Assembly: GCA_013791885.1 (NCBI GenBank)
Contig: VMSZ01000008.1
Span: 16,425-80,424, forward strand
Source: Sulfurimonas sp.
GTDB taxonomy: Bacteria; Campylobacterota; Campylobacteria; Campylobacterales; Sulfurimonadaceae
DNA: 64,000 bases
Direction: 5' to 3'
How positions within the stretch are numbered: position 1 is the first letter of the stretch; each line of letters opens with the position of its first letter. Under the pieces are notes generated by a model. That model was not told where the DNA came from and searched no databases. It saw only the letters and a program-made list of their open reading frames with translations. Made by a program: the position numbers and the translations under genes. Positions 44,282 through 53,980 of the stretch are shown here, one piece after another.

Positions 44282-45562
44282 TTACTTAAAATCAACTTTA
44301 GTTATTTTTTGGAGTAATTCAAAAAAGTTTGGAAAAGAAGTATTGATACAATCTAGGTCAGTTACAGTCATACCGCATCGAAGGCCCGCAATAATAAAAC
44401 TCATAGCGATTCTATGATCTCCATGACTATCTACGTCAGCAGCTTGCAGTTTTCCACCTGTAACTTTGTAACCGTCTTTATATTCATCAACTTCAATGCC
44501 GCAAGCTTTAAGCCCATTGACGACCGTAGAAATTCTGTCTGATTCCTTGACGCGAAGTTCCTCTGCGTTTTTGACGACACTTTGACCCTCTGCACAGGCA
44601 AACGCTATGGAAAGTGCCGGTAATTCATCTATAAGCCATGAAATATTCTCTTCTACTGTAATTGCTTTGAGCGGAGAGTATTTGACATGAATATTTCCAA
44701 TCGGTTCATACTTGTTATCTGTCTGCTCATAAGTAATATCCGCGCCCATTCGCTCTAAGGCTTTAAACGCCTCTATGCGGGTTTCATTAAGAGTAACACC
44801 TTCAAGGACTATACTTGCGTTTGGAGTTATTGCAGCTGCTACGGCAAAGAAAAAAGCACTTGAAGGATCGGCTGGCACTCGAATAATGAGCGGAGATAAA
44901 AGTTTTGTCATAGGTGCAATAGTTGTTTTTAAACCATCAACACTAATCTCTGCTCCCATACCTTTGAGCATACGTTCTGTGTGGTCGCGTGAGAGTTCCG
45001 GTTCTGTGTAAGTACAAACCCCATCAGCTCTGAGCGCTGCAAGAATCATGGCACTTTTAACTTGGGCAGATGCTATTTTACTTGTATAATTAAAAGCCTT
45101 TAATGAAGCGCCTCTTATACTTAATGGAGCCAAATCACCATCATTTCTTCCATCAAGTTTCGCCCCGATATCACGAAGAGGTGCGGTAACTCTTTTCATA
45201 GGACGACGGCGTAAATACTCATCTCCCGTAAGAATAAAATGCCCCTCAGCAGAACTTAAAAGTCCGCAAAAAAGTCTTATTCCTGTCCCTGAATTTCCAC
45301 AGTCTAAAATCTCACTGCTCTCTTTAATACCCTCAGAACTAATCTTAATTGTGGTTCCGTCATCAACAATGGTAGCACCAAGATTTCTTACAATATTCAA
45401 AGAATTGAGAGTATCTTCCGCTCTTAAAAAGTTTGTTATTTCACTCGTGCCTTCAGCAAGCATAGCAAACATTGCACTGCGATGAGAGATAGACTTATCT
45501 GGTGCAATTTCTGAAATTCTTAAAGAAAAACCTTCACAAGGTGCTATCTCAACTTTACTCAT
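44282..45562 (-). CDS. aroA: 3-phosphoshikimate 1-carboxyvinyltransferase (EPSP synthase)
   Basis: 426 residues. AroA transfers enolpyruvate from PEP to shikimate 3-phosphate. Motifs include [65 protein letters not shown] and [11 protein letters not shown]. The ATG overlaps the pheT stop by 4 bases (ATGA). The motif NSGTG, rather than the plant-type NAGTA, marks the class whose glyphosate sensitivity cannot be judged without testing. The gene order pheS-pheT-aroA is conserved in Campylobacter. Confidence 0.96.
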   Translation of the reverse strand: MSKVEIAPCEGFSLRISEIAPDKSISHRSAMFAMLAEGTSEITNFLRAEDTLNSLNIVRNLGATIVDDGTTIKISSEGIKESSEILDCGNSGTGIRLFCGLLSSAEGHFILTGDEYLRRRPMKRVTAPLRDIGAKLDGRNDGDLAPLSIRGASLKAFNYTSKIASAQVKSAMILAALRADGVCTYTEPELSRDHTERMLKGMGAEISVDGLKTTIAPMTKLLSPLIIRVPADPSSAFFFAVAAAITPNASIVLEGVTLNETRIEAFKALERMGADITYEQTDNKYEPIGNIHVKYSPLKAITVEENISWLIDELPALSIAFACAEGQSVVKNAEELRVKESDRISTVVNGLKACGIEVDEYKDGYKVTGGKLQAADVDSHGDHRIAMSFIIAGLRCGMTVTDLDCINTSFPNFFELLQKITKVDFK

Positions 45563-47889
45563 CTCAGACCAATTCCTAATTCTAAATTTAATGTTTGAAG
45601 TATTGTATTTATTGACGAAGTAATATCTTCTTCTTCCAATGTTTTTTCATTAGACTGAAGGACAAAACGCAGTGTCAAACTCATTTTGTCTCCAAGTGTG
45701 CTGTCACTGTATTTATCTACAGGATAAAATCTGATAATCTCTTCGCTCGCACAAGACTCAATTGCTGATTTAACAACAGCATAACTCATCTCTTGAGGCA
45801 TAATAACGCTTAAGTCCCTAAACGCAGCCTGGTACTTTGAAGTTTTCACTGCGGTTTTTAAAGTATGTGGAAGTTTATTAAAATCTAATTCACAAACATA
45901 GGAGACATCTAAATCGTAATTTTTTTCTACTTCCGGATGAACTCTGAAAAGTTCGCCAAGCACTTCGCCAGAGACAATAACTTGCGCACACTGGTAAGGA
46001 TGTGAAAGTTTATGTGATGTCTGATGTTCTTTAAGTTCAAATGCTCCGATTACATCAGATATTTTTTGTGCAAAAAAAGCAAAATCAACTTTTTTAGGCT
46101 TTCCTGCGTTTAGCAAAGCATCTTGTTCTTTCTCCCCTGAATGCAAAAAAGCCATTTTGAGTGATTCTGCTCTTGTTGGAGAAAAAACTGAACCAACTTC
46201 AAAGAGTTTCACCATTGAATAGCCATTTTTTGCGTTTTGGGACGCGGCTTTTAAAAGACCTGTTAAAAGTGTCGGTCTTAGCGTGTCAAGAGTGTTTACA
46301 ATTGGATTTAATAATTCCAACTCTTCGAGTGTTGTTTCAAAACCATATTCATTTAAAACTTTTTTCTCGTCAAATACAAAGTGAACGCTCTCAAAAAAGC
46401 CGCTTTGAGCTGCTTTATGTCTAAAAATTGTTCTTTTCTTGTAATCAAAATAGTCGCTTCCAAGTCTATTTTTCTCACTGAATACAAAAGGTTTTGATGG
46501 AATATTATCAATTCCAACCAAACGCACAATCTCTTCGACTATGTCCTGTTTGTTAATAATATCATGACGAAATTGAGGAATGGATATAACAAAGTTATCC
46601 GGAGAAGACTTAGAAATATTAAAGCCCAGATTCGTAAGTATTTTACTAATGACAACTTTATCTATTTTTGCACCAATCAAATCATCAATTTCTTGTTTGC
46701 TTACAATAACTATCTTTTCTTTGTAAGAATTTTCATATTCTATTGTTCCACCGTAAATAGATGAGTCAGAATGTGCTTCTAACAGACCTAAAGAGTAGAG
46801 TAAGCCGCCTTCTAACTCCGGCTCGCTTCCTCTTGATGTTTTATAAAACATAGGACCTGAAGGTACTTTGTGTTCTGCCATTTGCTTAGAGATAAGATCT
46901 GGCGGAATGTAACTCGCTTCGACTAAAAGCATTCCCTCTTCTAAATTAAAATTTGAAGTATCTTCTTGAGAAACACCAATGATAGAAGCTTTATTTGCTC
47001 CTTTAATATAGGCATATCCATTTTCATCTTCACTGAGTTGAATTTTTGCCATTCCCTTGGTGCTGCTTGCAAAAAAGTCACAGTCATATGCTCTTAAAAT
47101 AACACCTGTGCTATGTGTAGCATAAACCATAAGTGATTTAATATCATTGCTTGCAGTTTCTTCAATCTGAGCAAGTCTAAGCTTTACAAGAAATGGAACT
47201 TTTAAGTTCTTTACATCTACTGCTTTATAACGAAGACTTACATTATAATCTTTGTCATGTGAAATACTTAATATTCTTCCTATGCCGCGTTTATCGTCGG
47301 TATCTACGCTATTATATTCTTTTATAGGTTTATCATATGCAGCACTTAAATCACGTGCGATTCCTCTTAAGCTGAGACAATCACCTCTATTGGCTGTAAG
47401 TTCAATTTCAATTAAATCATCACTGAATATTGGATGTGTGCAAACTTCCTGACCTAAAGTATATTCCCCGATGCTTTCATCAAGTTCCATAATTCCTTCA
47501 GATACTTTGCCAAAACCAATCTCATTTGCGGAACAAATCATACCAGCACTGTCTACGCCGCGAAGAACTACCGGTTTAATCACCAAACCTTCTGGCATAA
47601 CTGCGCCAAGAGTTGCAACAACAACGTCTAACCCTGCTCTTACATTGGACGCACCGCAGACAATCTGAAGCACTTCTGTGCCAACATCAACTTTACATAC
47701 ATTAAGTTTTTCTGCATCAGGGTGTTTTTCACACTCTAAAACTCTTCCAAAAACTATCTTGTTTGGCACATTGTAAGTTTTTAGTCTATCAACTTCAAGA
47801 CCAATAGAGTTTAATGTTTTTGCTAGTGTATCTGTTGAAATATCTGAGAGATCAATCCACTCGTTGAGCCAACTTTTTGTTACTATCAT
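45559..47889 (-). CDS. pheT: Phenylalanyl-tRNA synthetase beta subunit
   Basis: 776 residues. The N-terminal tRNA-binding (EMAP-like) domain reads [28 protein letters not shown] sequence near residue 70. A B3/4 editing domain, B5 domain ([20 protein letters not shown], about 400) and the catalytically inactive synthetase core follow, and a C-terminal ferredoxin-fold anticodon-binding domain ([15 protein letters not shown]) ends the protein. The start overlaps the pheS stop by 4 bases (ATGA) and the end overlaps aroA. The alpha2-beta2 enzyme charges tRNA-Phe and edits Tyr-tRNA-Phe. Confidence 0.96.
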   Translation of the reverse strand: MIVTKSWLNEWIDLSDISTDTLAKTLNSIGLEVDRLKTYNVPNKIVFGRVLECEKHPDAEKLNVCKVDVGTEVLQIVCGASNVRAGLDVVVATLGAVMPEGLVIKPVVLRGVDSAGMICSANEIGFGKVSEGIMELDESIGEYTLGQEVCTHPIFSDDLIEIELTANRGDCLSLRGIARDLSAAYDKPIKEYNSVDTDDKRGIGRILSISHDKDYNVSLRYKAVDVKNLKVPFLVKLRLAQIEETASNDIKSLMVYATHSTGVILRAYDCDFFASSTKGMAKIQLSEDENGYAYIKGANKASIIGVSQEDTSNFNLEEGMLLVEASYIPPDLISKQMAEHKVPSGPMFYKTSRGSEPELEGGLLYSLGLLEAHSDSSIYGGTIEYENSYKEKIVIVSKQEIDDLIGAKIDKVVISKILTNLGFNISKSSPDNFVISIPQFRHDIINKQDIVEEIVRLVGIDNIPSKPFVFSEKNRLGSDYFDYKKRTIFRHKAAQSGFFESVHFVFDEKKVLNEYGFETTLEELELLNPIVNTLDTLRPTLLTGLLKAASQNAKNGYSMVKLFEVGSVFSPTRAESLKMAFLHSGEKEQDALLNAGKPKKVDFAFFAQKISDVIGAFELKEHQTSHKLSHPYQCAQVIVSGEVLGELFRVHPEVEKNYDLDVSYVCELDFNKLPHTLKTAVKTSKYQAAFRDLSVIMPQEMSYAVVKSAIESCASEEIIRFYPVDKYSDSTLGDKMSLTLRFVLQSNEKTLEEEDITSSINTILQTLNLELGIGLR

Positions 47890-48878
47890 TGAAATTGCTC
47901 CAGTAGCTTAATATCTCCCTCAAACAATGAGCGAAGGTCTCCGATTTGATGTATGAGCATAGCAAAACGCTCAACTCCAAGTCCAAATGCGTAACCGCTT
48001 ACATTTTTATATTTCACAGCTTTAAAAACATTTGGATCAACAATTCCACAGCCAAGCACTTCTAACCAGCCTGTTTGTGAACAAACACGACAGCCTTGCC
48101 CTTTACAAAAAACGCAAGAGATATCTACTTCAGCAGAAGGTTCCGTAAATGGGAAGAAAGAAGGACGAAAACGCACTTCTACATCTCCAAACATGTACTT
48201 TAAAAAGTCTTCTAAAATATATTTGAGGTTTGCGAAAGAGACTTTGCCTTCCTCGTCAACAACAAGCCCCTCAACCTGATGAAACATCGGTGTATGCGTA
48301 ATGTCGTAATCACGACGAAAAACAGCACCCGGCGCTATCATACGAATAGGCGGTTTTGTGCTCATCATAGTGCGTATTTGAACAGGCGACGTATGTGTAC
48401 GAAGCAGCATTTCGTCTTTAAAATAAAAGGTATCTTGCATATCGCGTGCAGGATGGTATTTCGGGAGATTAAGCGCTTCAAAGTTATTGAAATCATCTTC
48501 AACCATTGTCCCCGTTTTTACTGCAAAGTTCATAGAACTGAAGTACTCTACAATTCTATCCATTGTCTGCATAACAGGGTGCAAAGCACCTGCCTGACTT
48601 TGAGAACCATACAAAGAAACATCAATAGCTTCTGCCATCATAGCACGCTTGAGTTCCTCTGTTTGCAGGATTATTTTTTTTGCAGTAAACTCATTCATAA
48701 GTTCATTTTTATGAGTATTTAACTCTTTTGCAATTTGAGATTTTTCATTGTCCGGGGCACTTTTCATTTTAGCAAATTCATCAGCTAAAACACCCTTTTT
48801 TCCGAACACAGATATACGAATATCTTCGAGTTTTTCAACACTCTGTGCTTCTTTGATTGCGTCATACCACTCTTTCAA
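47886..48878 (-). CDS. pheS: Phenylalanyl-tRNA synthetase alpha subunit
   Basis: 330 residues. An N-terminal coiled-coil arm (about 1-85) binds tRNA. The class II catalytic core has the motif 2 loop [20 protein letters not shown] and motif 3 [13 protein letters not shown] Cys-rich insert, [12 protein letters not shown], could bind a metal, as in several bacterial PheS proteins. The start is TTG 48878 with GGAG seven bases upstream. It begins the operon pheS-pheT-aroA. A minus-strand TATAAT lies at 48913-48918. Confidence 0.95.
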   Translation of the reverse strand: MKEWYDAIKEAQSVEKLEDIRISVFGKKGVLADEFAKMKSAPDNEKSQIAKELNTHKNELMNEFTAKKIILQTEELKRAMMAEAIDVSLYGSQSQAGALHPVMQTMDRIVEYFSSMNFAVKTGTMVEDDFNNFEALNLPKYHPARDMQDTFYFKDEMLLRTHTSPVQIRTMMSTKPPIRMIAPGAVFRRDYDITHTPMFHQVEGLVVDEEGKVSFANLKYILEDFLKYMFGDVEVRFRPSFFPFTEPSAEVDISCVFCKGQGCRVCSQTGWLEVLGCGIVDPNVFKAVKYKNVSGYAFGLGVERFAMLIHQIGDLRSLFEGDIKLLEQFQ

Positions 48879-48912
48879 ATAGAGTCTCCATAGTTGTAAA
48901 AATTAATTTTGG

Positions 48913-48918
48913 ATTATA
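48913..48918 (-). promoter_or_regulatory. -10 element for pheS-pheT-aroA
   Basis: The minus strand reads TATAAT (in GACTATAATCC), 34 bases before the TTG start at 48878. No attenuator-like leader peptide or tandem hairpin is evident in the short leader. Confidence 0.5.
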
Positions 48919-48975
48919 GTCAAATATATTTTATATACAGCTTCATTCATTGTACTAGCTTCAAATTTTATATGC

Positions 48976-48981
48976 TATAAT
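48976..48981 (+). promoter_or_regulatory. Extended -10 promoter of the HIT gene
   Basis: TGCTATAAT has the extended -10 form (TG, one base, TATAAT). It lies 31 bases before ATG 49013 and diverges from the pheS promoter. Confidence 0.6.
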
Positions 48982-49012
48982 TAAAAAACAAACAAATAAA
49001 AGGAATAAAAAA

Positions 49013-49369
49013 ATGTGCTTATTTTGTAAAATAGTAAACAGAGAAATACCATCAAACATCATACTCGAAGATGAGAATTTTGTTGCGTTTCACGACATCA
49101 ATCCAAAAGCCCCTGTGCATATTTTGGCAATTCCAAAAATTCACGTAGATAGTTTTGATGCTGTAAGTCCCGAGATGATGGCAAAAATGACAACTTTTAT
49201 CCACGATGTAGCTAAAGAAGTCAACATTCAAAAAAGCGGTTACAGAGTCATCACAAACATTGGTGAAAATGGAGGCCAGGAGGTTGGACATCTTCACTTT
49301 CATATCCTAGGCGGAGCAAGGCTCAAATGGGGACATTTTAGCGATGCAGACCCTCAAGGGCATTTCTAA
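49013..49369 (+). CDS. hinT: HIT-family nucleotide hydrolase (HinT-like)
   Basis: 118 residues, the normal HinT length. The histidine triad is in EVGHLHFHILGG. The N-terminus CLFCKIVNREIPSNIILED has the CxxC and (K/R)IxxxExP pattern of HinT. HinT hydrolyses nucleoside phosphoramidates such as AMP-lysine. AAAGGAATAAAAA precedes the ATG. It is the divergent neighbour of pheS, as in C. jejuni (Cj0898). A strong terminator follows at 49401. Confidence 0.93.
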   Translation: MCLFCKIVNREIPSNIILEDENFVAFHDINPKAPVHILAIPKIHVDSFDAVSPEMMAKMTTFIHDVAKEVNIQKSGYRVITNIGENGGQEVGHLHFHILGGARLKWGHFSDADPQGHF

Positions 49370-49400
49370 TCTAAACCATAAAATCTAGCTTTAAAAGAGA

Positions 49401-49430
49401 GAAAATCCTTGCGTTTTTGCAAGGATTTTC
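49401..49430 (+). terminator. Terminator after the HIT gene
   Basis: GAAAATCCTTGC-GTTTTT-GCAAGGATTTTC has a perfect 12-bp stem. The right arm provides the T-rich tract. The loop region contains TTGCGTTT, one base from the window-wide octamer CTGCGTTT. Confidence 0.75.
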
Positions 49431-49517
49431 ATTCAAAAACAAAACTTAATCTCTCCCCAAGAACTCTGTGCTACACTCCCAAAATCTCAAAATACAAGAC
49501 TTGGATATCATAAAAAA

Positions 49518-51074
49518 ATGGATAAAAATTTACAGACAATCTTCAAATACCACGAAGAAACAAAGCACTCACATAAAAAATACGCTCGTTCTTTAGGTTA
49601 TATGGATTGGGCGAATCAGCCAAATCCATATCGTAATTATAATGGTGCCGATGAAGTGTTACTGCCCTTGGCAACAGAGCATACAACACCGCCTTATCAT
49701 CTTATATTTGAAAAAAGCTTGCCATCTGCTCCACTTCTCATCAACTCCATTTCTCAATTTATGCAGTTTTCCATGGGACTCGCTGCCATAAAATCCGATG
49801 GACAAAATGAATGGGCACTCAGATGTAATGCTTCAAGCGGCAATCTGCATCCAAGTGAAGCGTATCTGATTTTGCCTCCACTAAATGGCATTTGCGAGCA
49901 AACAAGTATCTCTCATTATGCACCAAAAAATCACTCTTTAGAAATTTTAAAATCCTATGACTGTTCCATTTGGAAAACCCTGCCCGAAGGTTCATTTTTT
50001 GTAGCTTTGAGCTCCATTTTGTATAGAGAAATATGGAAATATGGAGAAAGAGCGTTTAGATATACCCAGCTTGATGCCGGGCACGCAGCACAAGCTTTGC
50101 ACATCAGTGCCAAAACACTTGGCTGGAAATATCAGCACATAAACGCAATAAATGATGAAGATCTCTCGAAACTCTTTGGTTTTGATGACACGCTGCGTTT
50201 TAATGAAAATGAGCATGAAATTGCAGATATGCTCTTGCTGATTACTCCCGATGATTACCATGAAGAAGTCAATTTTTCTGAGCTTTTGAACTCTGAAAAA
50301 TTCAATTCTATAGCAAACGCAATAGCTTCAAACTACCAAAAATGGCCGCTCATAACTGAGGTAGAAAAAGCTGCGTTTTCTGTACCGACTTTAAGAAAAA
50401 CCGCCAATGAAAAAAGCATATGCAGAGAGCCTTCAAAAGAAGCAAAAGAGATTATTCTCAAACGCAGAAGCGCACAGGTAATGAATGCACATAACACGCA
50501 TATTTCTTACCAAAGTTTTTTTACAATGATGCAGAGTACTTTGGAGAGTTTTAACGGGCTTGAAAACTCTGTAAACTTATTTCTTTTTGTGCATGATGTA
50601 GAAAATCTTGAAGCAGGACTTTACCTCTATCTGCGCAATGAAACGCAGTTAGAAGAGCTTAAAAATTCTATGAGCGAAGCATTTGTCTGGGACTATAGAG
50701 ATGGGAATCTTTATGCCCTCAAGTATGGAGATTTTAGAGATGTGGCAAAAGCGTACTCATGCAATCAAAACATAGCTTCTGATGGTGCGTTTAGCTTGGG
50801 AATGCTGAGTAGTTTTTCTGATGATTTGCTACGAAATGGAGCACACAGATACAAAGAGATGTATTGGGAATGTGGAGCTATCGGACAACAACTCTATCTT
50901 GAAGCGACTGCGTTTAACTTAAGTGCGACGGGCATTGGATGTTTTTTAGATGATGAAATGCACACAATTTTAGGACTCAAAAATAATAAATTTCAGTCCC
51001 TTTACCATTTTACGGTTGGCAGAGGTTTAGTTGACAACAGGCTTTTAACGCTTAAACCTTATTCCAATAGATAA
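49518..51074 (+). CDS. SagB/ThcOx-type oxidoreductase with two nitroreductase-like domains
   Basis: 518 residues. The SagB-family motif LRCNASSGNLHPSEAYLILP lies near residue 115. The second half repeats the fold, with FTMMQSTLESF, ENLEAGLYLYLRNE, GAIGQQLYLEATAFNLSATG and IGCFLDDEMHTILG. SagB-type FMN enzymes oxidise azolines to azoles in thiazole/oxazole-modified peptides. Many stand-alone copies are unrelated to that. No YcaO or precursor gene lies nearby. The gene is alone, ends in a hairpin shared with osmC, and holds five copies of the window octamer. Confidence 0.85.
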   Translation: MDKNLQTIFKYHEETKHSHKKYARSLGYMDWANQPNPYRNYNGADEVLLPLATEHTTPPYHLIFEKSLPSAPLLINSISQFMQFSMGLAAIKSDGQNEWALRCNASSGNLHPSEAYLILPPLNGICEQTSISHYAPKNHSLEILKSYDCSIWKTLPEGSFFVALSSILYREIWKYGERAFRYTQLDAGHAAQALHISAKTLGWKYQHINAINDEDLSKLFGFDDTLRFNENEHEIADMLLLITPDDYHEEVNFSELLNSEKFNSIANAIASNYQKWPLITEVEKAAFSVPTLRKTANEKSICREPSKEAKEIILKRRSAQVMNAHNTHISYQSFFTMMQSTLESFNGLENSVNLFLFVHDVENLEAGLYLYLRNETQLEELKNSMSEAFVWDYRDGNLYALKYGDFRDVAKAYSCNQNIASDGAFSLGMLSSFSDDLLRNGAHRYKEMYWECGAIGQQLYLEATAFNLSATGIGCFLDDEMHTILGLKNNKFQSLYHFTVGRGLVDNRLLTLKPYSNR

Positions 51075-51087
51075 AAATCTATTGGAA
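51062..51087. terminator. Bidirectional terminator between the SagB-type gene and osmC
   Basis: TTCCAATAGAT-AAAA-ATCTATTGGAA is a perfect 11-bp stem whose left arm includes the stop codon region of the SagB-type gene. The osmC gene ends at 51104 on the other strand. Confidence 0.65.
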
Positions 51088-51103
51088 GGAGCAAAATAAT
51101 TAT

Positions 51104-51568
51104 TTAGCTTAAACAAGCCTCTATTTCACCCATATCTATTTTACTTCCGCCACCAGAAATCATCTTCTCGTTTTCACGGATAACATGACCGTTGTGTTTA
51201 ATAGAAAATGAAATTTCTGTCGTGTCACGAATGGTATTTATAGTCGAGCAGTAAGTCTCCAAGGAAGCCATAACCCAGCGCGCTGCCATAGTGTCGTCCG
51301 CATCGGAATTAAACTGATAATCCAGATGAAGTTGAACAAATTTTCTCGGATGATCTTCAGCTCTGAGTGCATCGCCGTCTATGACCAAATCTGAAACAGT
51401 TTTTCCGGAATTTTTAGGCATAAGCACCATGTCTGTAGCACTGCAGGTAATAATTCCCGCTAAAAAATACTCCACAGGACTGATGGTCGGACAATCAATA
51501 ATAAAACTGCTTTTTTCAGTTTTTGCCTCAAATTTCATACCTTCTTGATGTGATACAGTTACTTTCAT
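51104..51568 (-). CDS. OsmC-family protein
   Basis: 154 residues of the OsmC/Ohr fold. Family features are the SPVEYFLAGIITCSATDMVL helix with its Cys, and the later WVMASLETYCSTINTIRDTT helix with the second Cys. In Ohr and OsmC these two cysteines reduce organic hydroperoxides. YhfA-type relatives lack known activity. It starts 2 bp after the argH stop on the same strand and probably shares the argH transcript. Specific subclass uncertain. Confidence 0.85.
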   Translation of the reverse strand: MKVTVSHQEGMKFEAKTEKSSFIIDCPTISPVEYFLAGIITCSATDMVLMPKNSGKTVSDLVIDGDALRAEDHPRKFVQLHLDYQFNSDADDTMAARWVMASLETYCSTINTIRDTTEISFSIKHNGHVIRENEKMISGGGSKIDMGEIEACLS

Positions 51569-51569
51569 C

Positions 51570-52949
51570 TTATTCCCCTAAAAAGTTTTTAAAATATTCT
51601 AATTGTTCGTTTGTTCTGACAGTTGCAGTTCCACCGGCTGATTTTCTTGCGTTCATAGAGTTTTCAAGTACTAAAAATTCTAAAACGTCTGCGTTTATTC
51701 TCGCATCGATTTCTTGTAAATATTTAAGTTCTATCTCACTCAAATCGATTTTCAGCTCTTCACTTTTTGCAACGGCTTTACCGGTAATGAAGTGTGCTTC
51801 ACGGAATGGAATATTGCATTTTTGCACCAGGTAATCAGCCAAATCTGTCGCACTTAAGTGTCCGATTTTTGAAGCTTTTGCCATATTATGCGCTTTTACC
51901 TGCATAGTCTTGATGGCTTCTTTTAAAATCTCTAAAGATATTTCAGCTGTCTCAACTGCATCAAAAACGCCCTCTTTATCTTCTTGCGTGTCTTTATTGT
52001 ATGCAAGAGGGAGACCTTTCATAACTGTTAAAAGCCCCATAAGAGAACCGTAAACGCGGCCAGTTTTTCCACGAAGGAGTTCTGGAACATCAGGATTTTT
52101 CTTTTGCGGCATGATTGATGAACCTGTTGAATATTCATCGCTGAGCTCAACAAAGCCAAACTCATAACTCGACCACATAACAAGTTCTTCGCTTAAACGC
52201 GAGATATGCATCATCATTGTAGAGATATTAAAAAGAATTTCCAGTGCGAAATCTCTGTCACTTACGGTATCAAGACAATTAACACTAGGAGCATCAAAAC
52301 CTAAAAGTGACGCAGTTAAATCTCTGTCTATATTGTGAGGTGTTCCAGCTAAAGCAGCACATCCAAGAGGTGAAATATTATTGCGTTTATGAGAGCTTTC
52401 AAATCTTTCGATATCACGTTTAAACATAGAAAGATAAGCACCTAGATGAAAGCCAAAATTGATTGGCTGTGCATGTTGTAAATGCGTCATACCCGGTAAA
52501 AGTGTCTCCGTATGTTTTTGCGCCACAACCAAAACTTCTTGCATCAGAAGCTTAAGCGCATCCACAATTTCGAGGTTTTTTCTTAGAACATAACGGCGAA
52601 AATCGACAGCTACCTGATCATTTCTGCTTCTAGCAGTGTGAAGTTTTTTCCCAGCATCACCAATGAGCGTCGTTAAACGTTTTTCTATAGCCATATGCAA
52701 ATCTTCATCAGAGATTTTCCACTCAAATTCGCCTGACTCTATCTCTTTTAAAACCTGAGCCAAACCCTCTGTAATCTGAGTCAATTCTTCCTGCGTTAAA
52801 ATATTCTGCTTTGTAAGCATCGTTGCGTGTGCAATTGAACCTTCAATATCTTCACGGTAAAGCTTTCTGTCAAACATAATTGAAGCATTAAACGCATCTA
52901 AAAGCGAAGAAGTACCTGTAGAAAAACGACCTGACCACATTTTATCCAT
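51570..52949 (-). CDS. argH: Argininosuccinate lyase
   Basis: 459 residues, the usual length. ArgH splits argininosuccinate into arginine and fumarate. The signature loop [16 protein letters not shown], the N-terminal [20 protein letters not shown], the region [16 protein letters not shown] and [14 protein letters not shown] (catalytic His) are all present. The ATG is preceded by a weak AAGGAA. It stands apart from other arg genes in this window. A minus-strand hairpin upstream (53043-53068) separates it from the cytochrome gene. Confidence 0.96.
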   Translation of the reverse strand: MDKMWSGRFSTGTSSLLDAFNASIMFDRKLYREDIEGSIAHATMLTKQNILTQEELTQITEGLAQVLKEIESGEFEWKISDEDLHMAIEKRLTTLIGDAGKKLHTARSRNDQVAVDFRRYVLRKNLEIVDALKLLMQEVLVVAQKHTETLLPGMTHLQHAQPINFGFHLGAYLSMFKRDIERFESSHKRNNISPLGCAALAGTPHNIDRDLTASLLGFDAPSVNCLDTVSDRDFALEILFNISTMMMHISRLSEELVMWSSYEFGFVELSDEYSTGSSIMPQKKNPDVPELLRGKTGRVYGSLMGLLTVMKGLPLAYNKDTQEDKEGVFDAVETAEISLEILKEAIKTMQVKAHNMAKASKIGHLSATDLADYLVQKCNIPFREAHFITGKAVAKSEELKIDLSEIELKYLQEIDARINADVLEFLVLENSMNARKSAGGTATVRTNEQLEYFKNFLGE

Positions 52950-53042
52950 AATTATTTCCTTGAATCTATAGTTTTATTTTCATAGTAATTAAAAGTTTGG
53001 TATTTTATCTAAATATAAGAAGAGATGAAAGAGTTTGAGGGC

Positions 53043-53068
53043 TTATAGATAGAATAATCTATCTATAA
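53043..53068 (-). terminator. Terminator-like hairpin after the first small cytochrome gene
   Basis: TTATAGATAGA-ATAA-TCTATCTATAA is a perfect 11-bp stem. It lies about 22 bases after the stop codon of the cytochrome gene (minus strand), between it and argH. The stem is AT-rich, and imperfect GGG/CCC pairing extends it outward. Confidence 0.55.
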
Positions 53069-53090
53069 AGTCCCATTTTGAAGTTATAAG

Positions 53091-53426
53091 TTAGTTACAG
53101 GCAGGAACGTTTCCGCTGTCTTTTGCATATTCAACTAAAAACTGCTGCAAATGTTTTGATTTTTTTTCATAGTTATTACTTTCAAAATACTCCCATGAAT
53201 CTTTAGCATCTTTATTTTTCAAATGTAACCCGGCTAACGCTTTCCCTTTTTTATCCATCAATTTTTTCCAATCTTTCATATTTTTTTTGGCTATAAAAGC
53301 CTGCCCACCACTATGACAACTAACACACTCTTTGACAAAAACCTTTTGACCTTTGTAAATAGCTGCATGAGAAGAGATGGAAAATATAAAAAACATTGAT
53401 ATAAAAATAAAGACTGTTCTATTCAT
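53091..53426 (-). CDS. Small monoheme c-type cytochrome, copy 1
   Basis: 111-residue precursor with a signal peptide (about 1-21, cleaved near SHA|AIY). The heme site is CVSCH in KECVSCHSGGQAF. The C-terminal GNVPACN adds a third Cys. The distal heme ligand is uncertain; no Met appears in a typical class I position, although KKNMKDWKKLMDKKGKAL contains two. It closely resembles its neighbour at 53554-53889, which also has 111 residues and ends GNVPACD, so the pair is a tandem duplication. TAGGAG precedes the ATG. Electron partner unknown. Confidence 0.85.
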   Translation of the reverse strand: MNRTVFIFISMFFIFSISSHAAIYKGQKVFVKECVSCHSGGQAFIAKKNMKDWKKLMDKKGKALAGLHLKNKDAKDSWEYFESNNYEKKSKHLQQFLVEYAKDSGNVPACN

Positions 53427-53439
53427 TTATTCAGACTCC

Positions 53440-53480
53440 TATAATAATTTCTAATTGATGGTACATTAGGAATTATTATA
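53440..53480. promoter_or_regulatory. Inverted TATAATAATT arms before the first cytochrome gene
   Basis: TATAATAATT (53440-53449) and its inverse AATTATTATA (53471-53480) flank 21 bases upstream of the gene at 53091-53426. The same 10-base arms form the core of the longer repeats before the cytochrome c peroxidase gene. AT-richness makes this weak evidence. Confidence 0.35.
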
Positions 53481-53553
53481 ATTTGCTTATATCACATAAA
53501 AATTATAAAGTAATAACAAAAATGAGACAAATTAGAATTTTAAATAACTAAGC

Positions 53554-53889
53554 CTAGTCGCAGGCCGGTACATTTCCAGTATCTGAAGCATATTCAGAGA
53601 AAAAATCTTTATAGTGAATTATATGCTTTGGAAAGCGCTCGCCTTTAAAATACTCCAAAGACTTTTGTGCTTCAGGAGCCTTAAGATGGATTAGCACTAA
53701 AGCGGAAGCATTGTCTTTTAACAAGTCGTTCCACTGCTTAGTATTTTTGTTGATAACAAATTCTAAGGCCTTACCGTGACATTCAAGACACATATTTTTA
53801 AAAAGGCCATGTCCTTTATATACACTGGCAGACAATTCAACTGAGCAAAGGGAAATACAGGAGAGTAAAATAAACGTACTTTTTTTCAT
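53554..53889 (-). CDS. Small monoheme c-type cytochrome, copy 2
   Basis: 111-residue precursor with a signal peptide (about 1-21, ending ELSA|SVY). The heme site is CLECH in KNMCLECHGKALEFV. It aligns along its length with the cytochrome at 53091-53426: VYKGHGLF/IYKGQKVF near the mature N-terminus, KxWxxLxxxxxxAL in the middle, and SGNVPAC or TGNVPAC at the end. It lacks the GG after the heme site and has a different helix charge, so the copies have diverged. Periplasmic electron transfer is likely. The partner is unknown. Confidence 0.85.
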   Translation of the reverse strand: MKKSTFILLSCISLCSVELSASVYKGHGLFKNMCLECHGKALEFVINKNTKQWNDLLKDNASALVLIHLKAPEAQKSLEYFKGERFPKHIIHYKDFFSEYASDTGNVPACD

Positions 53890-53980
53890 CTTATACCTTT
53901 ATAGAGAGTTTGTAGTTGTATTACAAAAATTCTATAAGTATAACATAAAATAATAATATATGAATATTATATCAAAGAAA

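Noticed and set aside
53760..53780. Missing distal heme ligand making the second cytochrome non-functional
   Set aside because: Ligand residues in short monoheme proteins vary and cannot be judged without structure. The frame and heme site are intact.
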